The notes under the pieces were generated by a model, which saw only the letters and a list, made by a program, of their open reading frames with translations, ran no database searches and was not told where the DNA came from. This document shows, piece by piece, positions 24,109 to 35,546 of a DNA stretch of 64,000 nt (the stretch's first letter is position 1; each line of letters starts with the position of its first letter). The stretch spans positions 434,001 through 498,000 of the forward strand of contig JAIQDT010001094.1 in assembly GCA_021521415.1 (NCBI GenBank), in the 5' to 3' direction. Origin of the DNA: Bidens hawaiensis (lineage: Eukaryota > Streptophyta > Magnoliopsida > Asterales > Asteraceae). Position numbers and translations under genes: made by a program.

Positions 24109-25552
24109 AATAATATTCAACAAATGACATCACAGAGTATGCACACTAACAATGGTTCATCCGCATTGCCACCTGGCAGCAGCGCCTTACAACAACCCAC
24201 CATGACAAATGTTTTTGGCCAAAATCCGAACCTGCAGAACATTCAAAACATGTCTACTGTTCAACAAAATACTGTAAGAAATGCATTGGCAACTCAGAAA
24301 CTGCAACAACTTCTTCTGCAGCGGCGATTGGCGAAACAGAACCTGCAGCAACAGAATATGTTGCATCCAGCTTGTCAGCAACCGTCCCAACAATCTGTTA
24401 TCCAGCCGACATCTTCTCTCTCAACAGTTGTGCAAAAACAGCAGCCTGCAGTACCATAGTCATCACAAGTGTTAATAAACCATCAACAGTCGCTTCTAAG
24501 ACAACGAAGAGAGCAACTACTACAACAAAATGTTACTGGTCAAAATCTTAACTTGCAGAACCTTCAAAAGATGTATGGTGTTAAACGAAACGAGCACATT
24601 GCGCAACAAAAAAACTGCTGCGAGCCGCAGCTGCAGCAGAGGTTGATAGACCAACTGAAGAGTATGCAACAAAGACTTGCAAAAACACAGCAAAATGTGA
24701 CTGATAAGCAGGAACAGATATTTCAGCAACAGAGAGATATGCCAGAGGCCTCATTAAGTAGAGTTTTAATTTTTTTTTAATTTTGTTATTATTTCTGTTA
24801 AAATTTAAATATTTGACTATATTTTCAATGAGCTAATGCTTTTTTGTAGCATCATTAGATTCAACAGCTGATGGCAATCCAAATGGTGGAGATTGGCAAG
24901 AGGAAATTTATGAAAAGGTGCTGCGATTATCTTACATTTCTTCGCACTGATTTGAAATCAAAATATAAAATCTCTTTAGTAAAGTAATCGTTACTGATAC
25001 AATTCATAAAGAAATTAAATGTGTTACATGTACTTTTGTTAATATTATCTATGAACTTTTGAGTGAGAAAATAAATTAGTCTATTTCCAGTTATAGGCAA
25101 CATGACCTCAAATTTTTTATATTTTGACTACAGATAAAAGCTATGAAGTGCGCGCTTCTACAAGATTTAAAGGACATTCACCAAAAATTTGTTTCCAAAT
25201 TGCAGCAGGTAAGTCAATTAGTAGTTCATATCAAAATTGGATATCTTTTCGGTTTAAAAGCATGTCAAGTCATTTAAAGATAATATGCTATTTTTCTGTT
25301 GTCCAGCACGATTCTCTTACGCAGCAACCAAATAACGAGCAAGTTGATAGGCTGAAAGTATTTAAATATGCGTTGGAGCGTTACATGCAATTCTTACAAA
25401 CCCCTAAGCATGAAATATTAGCTAGTTATAAAGACAAGCTGGTTACCTATGAGAAGCAGATTATGAATGTCATCAGTTCAAATAGGCGGAAACAAGCGGT
25501 GCCTCGGCAGCAAGAGTACTCTCATTCACTTAATAATCAGGAAAACTATTAG
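24109..25552 (+). pseudogene. KIX-less MED15 copy (unit 5) with one nonsense codon
   Basis: Similarity to the MED15a Q exon starts abruptly at about 24109 (TAATATTCAACAAATG). It continues to the donor at 24757, then exons 24850-24917 ([20 protein letters not shown]), 25134-25208 (IKAMKCALLQDLKDIHQ) and 25307-25552 (HDSLTQQ to SHSLNNQENY, stop). All are in one frame except for TAG at 24457, where MED15a has CAG. The first ATG in frame is 24124. No KIX exons exist between the leader at 23316 and 24109; that interval holds degraded transposon sequence. A 111-codon Gln-rich peptide, or readthrough, is possible, but a pseudogene is more likely. Confidence 0.72.
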
Positions 25553-25753
25553 CTATGTTTTTGCAGTTTCTTTTTCTTTCTTTTTTGAGTCTGAAATTTC
25601 GCATAAGCCTTTCGCATCTTTAACGGTAGTCCTTTCATGAATATATGTTGCGTCGTGTTTTTCATGATAAGATTGCTTTATGTAGTCTATTGAATATGTG
25701 GTCATTCAAAATGATGCAAATTTGTTGATGCATATAAATTATATATTGTTACA

Positions 25754-26721
25754 CTAGTTTAAGGCCCATGTATTACACGGCTAATTAATGAACAATCAAC
25801 AAAAATGATTATATAATGTTAATAAAATTGCAATTTACATTAAAATAACATAAATTGCACAACTAAGATTACATAAATATGTTGCAAATAAGTAAAACCT
25901 TCATTGTATACTACATTTATGATTGTATTGGTCGGTATACACTGTTTATCAAAAATCAAAATCTTTAGTCCATTTCTGTTTGTAACTCTTGATAAGGTAA
26001 CAAATAGGCATGCTTATAACTCTTCAAGTGCATTCCAACCCTAATAAATGATATTGAATCCATGAAACCAACAAAAAAATATCCATGCACATAAATATCA
26101 TACCTTTTAATTAATTAATATGATTTCGTTTGAGATCATCTGCTAATGAATGAATCGGTTATGATTTACATTTAATAAAAAATATTGAATTCATATATTG
26201 AAATGACTTAAAGAATAATGACTATATATTAAAATGGGTTGAAAAAAATGTGAGGATAGCTATGAGATTGACAAGTGTCAAGAATATGTAGTCTTTTATT
26301 AGAGACGGCGGTGGGGATGAACGGCGGTGGGAATTAGGGTTTGTTATTTGGGTTGGGTGTGCGTTATGAAAAGAAATTGACAGAATAATAAAAGGATCCG
26401 AAAACTATTATTTGAGCGGGTTGACCCGAAATAAAAACCATTTATTGAATACGGGTTAAAAAAAGTGAGGAGTGATGAGAGCTTGACAAGTGGCACAATG
26501 AAGTAACCTTTTATTAGAGTAGTAAGATTAGGGTTTGTTATTTAGGTTGGGTGTGTGTTATGAAAAAAAAATGGACAGAATAATAAAAGGATCCGGAAAC
26601 TATTATTTGGGTGGGTTGACCCGAAATAAAAACCATTTATTGAATATAGGTTAAAAAAGTGAGGAGTGATGAGAGTTTGACAAGTAACACAATAAAGTAG
26701 CCTTTTATTAGAGTAGTAAGA
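25754..26721 (-). mobile_element. Non-autonomous Helitron, 968 bp, with 194-bp internal repeats
   Basis: On the minus strand the element begins with TCTTACTACTCTAATAAAAG at 26721. It ends with a small hairpin (CCGTGTAATACATGG) followed by CTTAAACTAG at 25754, with A and T flanking the two ends as expected. The 5' part is tandemly repeated with a 194-bp offset: GTGAGGAGTGATGAGAG occurs at 26465 and 26659, with a diverged third copy near 26251. Non-coding. Confidence 0.6.
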
Positions 26722-27161
26722 TACTATTGTTAGAAACCTAAAATTAATAAGTTGGTACCAAAAAGAAGTAAAATCTCTACCAGAATTAACACAATGTGCT
26801 AATTCAATAATAATCAATAATATAACACATTTATGGCTGATCTCTTACTAACACATATCAATACACCAGTAGGGATGAAAATTCACTTGCTAATTCAAGA
26901 AAATACACGAATTTGGCAAAAGATTTCGAATATTAATGAATTGCCGATCATGTGGTTTATGAGTGTCGCCAATTATCACGTGCATCGAATTCTTGGAGGC
27001 CTAGAATTAGTTAAGGACTTTTACGAAGAATTTATAGTTTTTTTTGTTAGATCTAAGGCATTCTCTTTACTTTTTTTGTCACGTGCCACTTTGATATTTT
27101 CTTTGCATACAACCACCTCCAAGCTTTTCTATTTTGTTGTTTGTTCTTATCATTTTTAATC

Positions 27162-27200
<39 letters not shown>

Positions 27201-27409
27201 TGCCTTACCTTAACTCCTTTATGTGTTTATCTATTTTTATAGTGTTAAATGATAGACTATTTTAATATTTTGTTATAAGTTATTATTGTCTCTCTATTAT
27301 TCGATACTACTATCACTACTTTGTGGTAGCTTTCCAATTATATAGTTTTAAGTCCAATTGTTAACACAATACCAATGTATATTATTGATACTATGCTTTA
27401 TATGCAGGT
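26722..27409. other. Spacer with (ATT)n microsatellite
   Basis: AT-rich spacer. An (ATT)n run occupies about 27164-27200. A 108-codon plus-strand frame at 26833 matches nothing I know. Confidence 0.5.
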
Positions 27410-27560
27410 TTTGTCTAGAGCCGAGGGTCTCACTAGAAGCAATCTCTCTATTATTAAAAAAATGGTATGGTTTACCTACATTCTATCCTCCCCAAACCCT
27501 ATCACTAGATTTGCTACTAGTGGGATTATACTGGGCATGGATGATGATGATCTAATAAAA
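27410..27560 (+). mobile_element. RTE-type LINE 3' end fragment
   Basis: A characteristic 3' UTR: GGGTCTCACTAGAAGCAATC, then a TCCCC-containing block, then GTGGGATTATACTGGGCATG, ending in a GATGATGATG tail. It is a 5'-truncated insertion related to the minus-strand copy at 28933-29486. No coding sequence is retained. Confidence 0.55.
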
Positions 27561-27599
27561 AGAAAGTGAAAAGGTTGATACCAAATCAAATATACCCCA

Positions 27600-28340
27600 A
27601 TGGTAATGGGTTTGGATAAGAAAGATTCAGACTAAGTCGGATTCACCCACGTCGTTTCCTAAATGGATTTAATATTGCATTCTTAATCGTATGTTTGTAA
27701 GGCTAAAAATTGTGACTTGCGATATTAATGTGGCGAAACTTGTTAAATATATTTTGGTTAATCAAATAGGTAAAGTTGTCGAAAATTCCAAATCCGAGAC
27801 AAGAGCTTCGGTGCACGCATTTATCTTGAACGGAGAGAAAGCTTCTAGATTACTTGTGTTTTTGCTATAAACAGGGAATATTAGTCATATGCATGCGTGT
27901 GTTTTTCATGGTGCAATCAACCACCCAAAGGAGAGCTCATCTTGGGCGGGATCAGTTCGTTTAATATATTACATCTTTTATTACCGATTACGGAATCGTT
28001 CACTATCCATGTTATCTTTATGTTATTTGTTCGAACGTTTATTTGTTTATACCACAGCCGTTACGATCGCTTATCAAGAACAAATTTGTTCGTTTTGTGA
28101 GATCCGGATATAAGGACCTACAAGTGGTATTAGAGCGGGTCGAATTAATTGATTCAACTTTGTTCTTGATATTCGGGTTCTAATTCCGCGATTAGCTGAA
28201 CCGAGACGTTAATTTCTTGAAGTTTTTGAAGAACCTTTGAAGCTTTGGAAATAAAGTTTGAAGATTTGGGAAAATAAAGATGCTCGAAGTTCGTCTTGTG
28301 CTTGTAGATATGGATTCGTAGTTGTTTACGGCATGAAACA
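27600..28340 (+). mobile_element. LTR retrotransposon fragment with primer site
   Basis: TGGTATTAGAGC at 28125-28136 closely matches the initiator-Met tRNA primer site (TGGTATCAGAGC). Upstream is LTR-like sequence with a GCTATAAACAGGG TATA box near 27867. Downstream is leader-like sequence, broken off near 28340, where another LTR-like patch (CTACACCCCAAAATG) begins. No gag or pol and no partner LTR were found. Limits are approximate. Confidence 0.45.
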
Positions 28341-28524
28341 TAAAATAACAATAAAAATTTGTAACGTACTACACCCCAAAATGTTAAAAGATGAAAAAGG
28401 GGTTATGAAAACTCACATGGTAAAGTTTAAGCGAGCAACAAAATGAACTAAGTAAATAAGCAAGTTGAACAGGACAAGTTCGGTTCGACAAGCGATCCTA
28501 GAAAATATTGCTATTATTATTTTT

Positions 28525-30860
28525 TGGATTTTGGGAAATTATTTATAGACGTTTGTATTGGATGTTTGGATTGAAATGGTGGTTTAAGTCACAATTTTTG
28601 GATTATATTGTTGCTTTGTTAAACGTTCGGTTTAATAAAAATTATAATTATATCTCATTGTTATATTCATATTTTTAGCATTTTTATGTTGTATACTTAA
28701 ATGTTTTATAATTTCAATAAAAATAGTTGTTATAACACACTATGTTACAACATCTAGCTTTATAGTTTACAACATATGATTTCATTAGATGATGAAGTTT
28801 TAACTATGTCTTTTTGTTTTATGGTATAAGTTAGAAATATGTAGCATAACATAGAATTATGTTTTAAGTTGTTACTTTTCTCTATTTGTCTTTGTATGTT
28901 AGGTTCTTTTAATTAAAGTAACAATGTGATACAACAACAATCATACCCAACATATCTCACAAATAACCAAAGCTATCTGTAGGGTCTGAGGAGGGTGAGA
29001 TGTAGACAAACCTTACATCTATCCCTAAGGATAGAGAGGTTGCTTCCAGTGAGACCCCCAGCTCAAAAATATAAATAGATAGTGTGTGTGTGTGTGTGTG
29101 TGTATAATATATAAAAGAAAAGAAAATAGTAGTATATTAATACTATATACTAGAAACAATATACTAGTGGTAGCATTTAATCAACATTTATAATAGATAT
29201 GCTAAATAATAATAATAATAATAATAACCCTAAATAGGAAATGAAAACACTAATAATGAGAATAGTATAATAAAAAGTTATAACGAGAGATAATCCCTCC
29301 TCCTACTGGTCCTTAACCTTAATTCTATGTCTCCAGGAAGTCCTATCCTGAACCATGTCCTCAGAGAGGTGCAAATCTAACAAATCATACCTAATCCTCT
29401 CGTCCCAAGTCAATTTGGGTCTACCTCTACCCCTTCTCCCCTCTACAAATATAGTTTCCACTGATCTCACGGGAGCCGTTTGTTGTCTTCTTTTAAAGTA
29501 ACAATGTGATACCTTATAATAATCTTGCTATACTATTAAAGCAATACAAGATTTTCACATGGCATTCAACTAGCATGTTTACATAGGCTTCCAACTCATC
29601 AATTTTCTATTTATATAATTTACACATGCTAATTTGAACGTTAATCTTATACATAAACTCCTAGGTTGAAGAAAATTTCAAAATAAATTGTTATAATCAT
29701 CATTTATTGAGTAATAAAGACAATTAATTGTTTTCAGTGTTATTTTTTAAAATTTTGAGACTTTTTTATTATTATTTTTTGGATTTTGAGAAATTATTTA
29801 TGAACGTTTGGACTGGGTGTTTGGATTGAAATGGTGGTTTAAGTCACGACGTTTGGATTATATTGTTTCTTTATTAAACGCACGGTTTAATAAAAATTAT
29901 AATTATATCTCATTGTTATATTAATCTTTTTAGCATTTTTTATTTTTTGTACTTAAATGTTTTATAATTTCAATAAAAATAGTTTTTATAATACACAACT
30001 TATGTTACAACATATACATGTTTACGTTTCATAGTTTACAACATATGAATTTAGTATATGATGAAGTTTTAACTAATATGTCTTTTTTGTTTCATGGCAT
30101 AAGTTAGAAATATGTGGCATAACTTAAAATTATGTTTTAAATTATTATTTTTCTTTGTATGTTGGATTATTTTAATTAAACTAACAATGTGATACCTCAT
30201 AATAATCTTACTATACTATTAATTTTCACATGTTAATTTAAACATTAATTTTAACCGTTAACTCCTAAGTTGAAGAAAGTTTCAAAATAAATTGTTATAA
30301 TCATCCTTTATTGAGTAATAAAGACAATTAATTGTTTTCATTGTTATTTTTTTTTAAATTTTGAGACTTAGTTATTCTTATTTTTTGGATTTCGATTTAT
30401 GAATGTTTGGACTGGATGTTTGTATTGAAATAGTGGTTTAAGTCATGATGTTTGGATTATATTGTTGCTTTGCTAAACGTGCGGTTTAATTAAAACTATA
30501 ATTATATCTCATTTTTATATTCATATTTTTAGCGTTTTTTGTGTTGTCTACTTAAATGTTTTATAATTTCAATAAAATAGTTTTTATGACACACAACTTA
30601 TGTTACAACATATACATGTTTACGCTTCATAGTTTACAACATATGACTTCAGTAGATGATAAAAATTTAACTAATATGTCTTTTTTATTTCATGGTATAA
30701 GTTAGAAATATGTGGCATAACTTAGAATTATGTTTTAAATTGTTATTTTTCTCTATTTGTCTTTGTATGTTGGGTTCTTTTAATTAAAATAACAATGTGA
30801 TACCTTATAATAATAATGCTAGATTATCTGACGTTTACAATTCGTTAAAATGTATCTGAC
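28525..30860. repeat. Three ~600-bp direct tandem repeats, the first split by a LINE
   Basis: Repeated landmarks include TTTTTGGATTTTG, TTTGGATTGAAATGGTGGTT, CGGTTTAATAAAAATTATAA, TTATGTTACAACAT and TAACAATGTGATACCTTATA. Copies start near 28525, 29775 and 30380, about 605 bp apart once the LINE is removed. The repeats are AT-rich and non-coding. A Helitron-like terminus (ACACGGGATCTAAGCTAG, ending at 30947) follows the last copy. Confidence 0.7.
28933..29486 (-). mobile_element. 5'-truncated RTE-clade LINE
   Basis: On the minus strand a frame ending at 29303-29305 reads GRGRPKLTWDERIRYDLL, then LSEDMVQDRTSWRHRIKV. This is the typical C-terminus of plant RTE LINE ORF2. The 3' UTR follows and a short TTG tail ends it near 28933. 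A target duplication of about 25-28 bp (TTCTTTTAA...AAGTAACAATGTGATAC) lies on both sides, at 28904-28932 and 29487-29512. The insertion splits the first ~600-bp repeat. Internal (GT)n and AATAAT runs are present. Confidence 0.78.
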
Positions 30861-30947
30861 ACATGCGCGTGCCCCCTCCCCCCCCCCCCATATATATATA
30901 AATTCTTATATATTTTTCATCTATGTGTAACACGGGATCTAAGCTAG

Positions 30948-30976
30948 TAATATTGTAATTTTTTTCATTATATACA

Positions 30977-31013
<37 letters not shown>

Positions 31014-31682
31014 GGGATTCAAATCCCCTCATAAAGCTGCTGTTCATTTTATTATTCACTATTTTAATATTTTGTTAGTTATAACCACTAAATTATTATC
31101 CATAATTTCACAATTAAAATGATGGATTTTATTTTCTTTATTTTATTTTTTGTTTAAACTAAATAAAATACTTCACAAACTATATTTTTAAACACTAAAC
31201 TTGAGTGAGTGTCGGCTTTACATATTTTATTTGTCGGTTAAATGGTTTATTTAAACTTTGCTTTCATATTTTTTATAGTCTGTCTTTACTATGACCGAAA
31301 AGTTTTTCATAATTTAAAAATATCCCATCGTCGCATGGTTTTATATCCGCGTTTCAATGTTTGATACCACGCCTTTAAAATACTTTTTTTTGGCTTACTA
31401 ATTTATGTTTACCGATTTGTGTTGGTACCATTGATAGTAACCGAATTTGTGTTGATTCGCAACTGTAACGCGCCGGTTTTTTTGGTTCTACATATGATAT
31501 AATTTGTTGTATTTTGACATTGACGGCTTTGTTTCTTTTGTTTAGTTTCAATGTCATAACTTGATACAGAATAACTTCGCGCTAGCAATGAGTTTATAGT
31601 TTAACTTTTTTACGTATGTTTTTTTGTTCGATTTAACAGTCCCGTCGCGAAGAGCTTGTCCTAGTTTCTAGTTATTAATTAA
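30948..31682. other. AT-rich spacer with degraded Helitron ends
   Basis: An (AT)n run near 30983-31007, then unassigned AT-rich DNA. CCCGTCGCGAAGAGCTTGTC followed by CTAG near 31666 looks like a mutated Helitron 3' end on the plus strand. No gene recognised. Confidence 0.4.
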
Positions 31683-32580
31683 CTAGGAAGATTCCCGGCG
31701 TGTTGCGCCGGGTTGATGTATTGACAGTCATACCCGTACAACTTATCAAATTGTGTAGTGCGTCTGCGAGTCGAGGTGAATTCAATCGGTGTGGGGGTAC
31801 AAAACCACTAATAAACCCCACCCCCCTCCAACCGGGGAAAAATAAAAAAAATCAACTTTGTTAACGCAAAAATCTAGCAAATTAACATAACAAAACAAAA
31901 CGTGTGTTGCGGTTACGAACCGATAACATTTTGGTTGGTATCTAATTACGAAGCCAAAAATAAAGCAAACCATAAATACGTCCACATCCAAATACAACAA
32001 TTAACATATTTAAAATATATTAAAAATGTGGCAAACAAAAAAACACGAGCATTGTAGTTGCGAACTGATACGAATTCGTTGATTCTGGAATCGAGGGACA
32101 AAAAAAAGTGATAAAAAAACCTGCATGTTGCGTTTGCGAACTAATGCGGATTCGGTCGGAATCGAAGTTGTCGGCACTAAATCATACGCAGAGAACCATG
32201 TGTTGTGGGAATGAACCGACACGAGTTCGGTTGGTATCAGGTTACGACACCGAAATTAAAGCAATAAGTTAATTCGTCAACACTCAAAATACAACAAATT
32301 AACATATTTACATAAAAAAGATCGTGATGAAAACCAAAAATATATGCGCGTTGTGGCCGTGACCTTACGTGAATTCGTCTAGAATTGATGGACAAAAAAA
32401 AATTCACGGGAAAAAAAACCTTAGGTTGCGATCGCGAGCCGACGCAAATTTGGCGGGAACAATTTGACGGTATCAACGGTAAAAAAAATACTATATTTTA
32501 CGGCAGCGAGCCGACACGAATTTAAAATAAAAAATCAAATAAAAAGGCCAACAAACCAGGTAATACAATGTTTACGTAGC
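31683..32580 (-). mobile_element. Helitron fragment, minus strand
   Basis: Read on the minus strand, the end at 31683 has a perfect hairpin CCCGGCGCAACACGCCGGG, then AATCTTC and a terminal CTAG before T. The body has repeated CGAACCGACACGAATTCG-like segments. It is the same family as the element ending at 18235. Its 5' end is not found and may be interrupted by the Helitron pair that starts at 32604. Confidence 0.5.
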
Positions 32581-32603
32581 CAAACTTCTTAATTATTATT
32601 ATA

Positions 32604-34221
32604 TCTATAGTATATATAATACATAAGTCATGGGCAAATTAAGACACCTCTTTTTTAAGTAATTTATAACTTATAATGCATAATGCACACATTATATAGC
32701 ATGTAAGACAAGGACAAACTCGTCCATTAAAAAATATGCCTATAAATAGTTACAACTTACCCCGTCAACTTTACTCAACTTTTGTAAATTTAAGAAATAG
32801 TTACAACTTTGGACCTTCATATTTACCTATATATTTCTTTTAAATTTAACTGTTAACCAACTTCCCACCAACGATTTTCCAACGACCGTAACTTTTTCAT
32901 ATGTTAATATTCTTTTAAGAAAATTACACCATAAAAATGAGCATTTTATTGTCTATAATTTGGGTATGGTATTGCTGTAGTTTATTCCAATTAAAATTAG
33001 GATGTTACGTATGGGTGTTCACAATTCGGTTTTAACAGCTTCTAAGTTAAACAATAAGTCAAACCGCCGGTTCATATTTTTTCATTGAAAACCGAAACTG
33101 AATCGTTGAAAATTCAAACTGAATCGTTACTAATGGTTTGGTTTTACACATTGATCTTCAATAATAAGTTTACCGACCGGCCCGGTTTTATATGGCCAAT
33201 TTTCAGTATAAAGCATAAACCAAACCGTTTGCTATGGTTTGAACATTCTGAAACCAGCTGACCAAAAGTGATGATCTGTTTAAACGTTTTTAAAGTTTCA
33301 AACGAACCTTGAACATCTGTAATTTTTACATGATTACTAGAATTTTCGTTCCCCGCCGCATCGTACGACCATCCGCCTTTACTATATATAATGTAGCACC
33401 CATGGGCAAATTAAGACACTAGGTTTTTAAGTAATTTACAATATTCAAAGCTTTATGTACACCCTATAAAGCATGTAGCATAGAGGCAAAGTTGTCCACT
33501 ACAAAATATGTTTTACGTAAATTCAATTTGTTAGAAAATAGTTACAAAATTGGCCCTTAAACTTTACTAATCTTTTGTAAATTTAAGAAATTGTTACAAC
33601 TTTTACCCCTCATCTTTACTCATGTATTTGACAGGTTTATATATTTTCTTATTTTTCTTCTATATCTCTAAATATATTACGTTTAAGGAAAAAACAGAGC
33701 TTACCGATGCATCATACTTATTTTTGTCGACATTTCTATATAAAATTTATTCTATAATGAGGTACGGTTTATAATGTACAAGTCACTAAAGCATTATTGT
33801 ACAATTCAAATATGTAAATCAATAAAATATTTAAACATATAAATATGCATTAAAATATAACACATGTTATGTTTTAGTTTATAAATTCGGAAATTATATA
33901 TTTAGTTCTCCATTTATACAACTCACATTACAAAAACAAAGCAATAAAATCAACTCAAATTAATGTTGTACGAATTTATAACGGCTTCACAAAAAGTATG
34001 AAGGCCATACTTAAACCGTGGACATAACCGTTAGCAACGGGTTTTCGTTGAAAACCAAAAACGACCGGCCAGAAGTTAATGGAAAAAATTAACCGTGGAA
34101 TCAAGCCATTGACCAGTTTGAACGGTTTTACGGTTTTAAATCAAACAACAAATACCCATAAACTTGTTATATGATTACCAAGGTATGTGTTTCCCGCTGC
34201 ATCGCGCGGGCATCAAGCTAG
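32604..34221 (+). mobile_element. Two Helitrons in head-to-tail tandem
   Basis: The 5' end is TCTATAGTATATATAATA at 32604. The 3' end is CCCGCTGCATCGCGCGGG, a short spacer and CTAG at 34218-34221, with A before and T after. Midway, near 33352-33385, a decayed 3' hairpin (CCCCGCCGCATCGTACGACC) runs directly into a second 5'-like start (ACTATATATAATG). The two halves share GGGCAAATTAAGACAC and the TTACAACTTT regions. This fits two units joined without host DNA between them. The pair ends about 40 bp before the leader of unit 6. Confidence 0.6.
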
Positions 34222-34256
34222 TATAAATATAATAATAATGTAAGTTAGAAATGTTG

Positions 34257-34379
34257 CTTCACTTCCCTTCGTTCCTTCCTACCATCCCGTCACAAGCAGA
34301 CGCGCCGGAAAAAAACGATAACGTCAAATTGCTTCGTGTCCGCCGGGCTAACTCCGACGATTGAGCACCGGTCTCACTG
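34257..34379 (+). promoter_or_regulatory. Probable 5' leader exon of unit 6
   Basis: GC-richer sequence ends at the donor CACTG/GTATGTAATG and is related to the unit 2 leader. The Helitron pair abuts it, so the original upstream promoter has been displaced or replaced. The leader intron runs to about 35503 and contains a MITE at 35043-35271. Confidence 0.45.
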
Positions 34380-35042
34380 GTATGTAATGTAGTTGCTTTG
34401 ATAGTTAGATCGTCTATTCTTATACTGCAAATTTGATTAGAACTGATTTTGATTTTAATCTGACTGATACAAGTACTAGTAGTGCAAACATTTGTTTGAT
34501 TTTGATTTCACTCTAATACCTAATACTCATTGTTGCAAAATTGATGTGTAAACAAGGATGATGATGTCATAACTACATGATGATTCTGATTAGAATTAGA
34601 TGAAACCACCTGCCTTAAAGATGTAATAATAATAAAAATTAGGGCTACGGATATTAAATCACAAGATAAAAAACGTCTTAAACACGCGTAACCTGATGGT
34701 AAAAAATGCTCGTTACGTTTAAAATTTTTCATAAACCGTGGTGGTCAGGGCTCAAAATTTCAGACAAAAACGGGTAAATTTACACTGCGTATAAAAATTT
34801 CATGACGAAAACACATAAGTTTACACCACTAAGCAAAAAAATGGAACAATGGGTAACAATACAAGCTTCGCCCTTGTGTGCGCATAGCTGGCACCGGAAT
34901 GCATGTAACAGACATTAAACGTGTGTAACCGACACGAGTTTGCCGGCACCGGTACGTGTAACTGGCATGAGACTGCGTGTAACCGACATTTAAACACACG
35001 TAGCTGACACTGGTTACTCGTGCGGAACACTGGGTTAAGCCG

Positions 35043-35271
35043 GTGTTGTAGAACTCGCTAGGCGCTAGTCGGGTGGTAGGGTAAGGACTAGCGATTAGTC
35101 GGGATTAATAGGGATTAATCAGATTGCAATTTATATGTAGTTTTTGAAATATACCAAATTTTATATATAAAATTTTCAATTTTGACTGAGTTTGACCAAA
35201 TAGTGATCGGTAGGGGAGAGACTAGCAAATAATTGGGGATTAATCGGAGCCTAGTCGGGATTTTTACAACA
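35043..35271. mobile_element. MITE in the leader intron of unit 6
   Basis: The ends form an imperfect inverted pair (TTGTAGAACTCGCTAGGC and, from the right, TTGTAAAAATCCCGACTAGGC), with CTAGTCGGGATTAAT-like motifs inside. I could not fix a target duplication. Confidence 0.4.
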
Positions 35272-35546
35272 ATGGTTAAATGCGTACCGGGCTCAGGTTA
35301 CACGCGTCGCGTGGCACTGGAAAATAAAAATATAGTGAGTAGTATTCAATATAAAAAGCATAGCCTTAAGACATCTTAAATTTGTATGTTTTATTTGGAG
35401 TTGGAAGCCTTGGAATACTTGAACTGTTAAAACTTGAACTTAAAATGATAAAAGTAGCATCTGTTTTTATTAGTTTTTGTCTTATAGTAATTTTATTTTA
35501 GTCTGTCACAACAGGATTGCACAAAAAAAAAAGCATCAAATAGAAG

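Noticed and set aside
26833..27159. 108-codon plus-strand frame
   Set aside because: AT-rich, no recognisable motif, no paralogue in the cluster, and low-complexity surroundings.
28900..31010. Tandem repeats considered as a CRISPR-like or satellite array
   Set aside because: Units are about 600 bp with no short spacer pattern, and the genome is eukaryotic; long direct duplication fits better.
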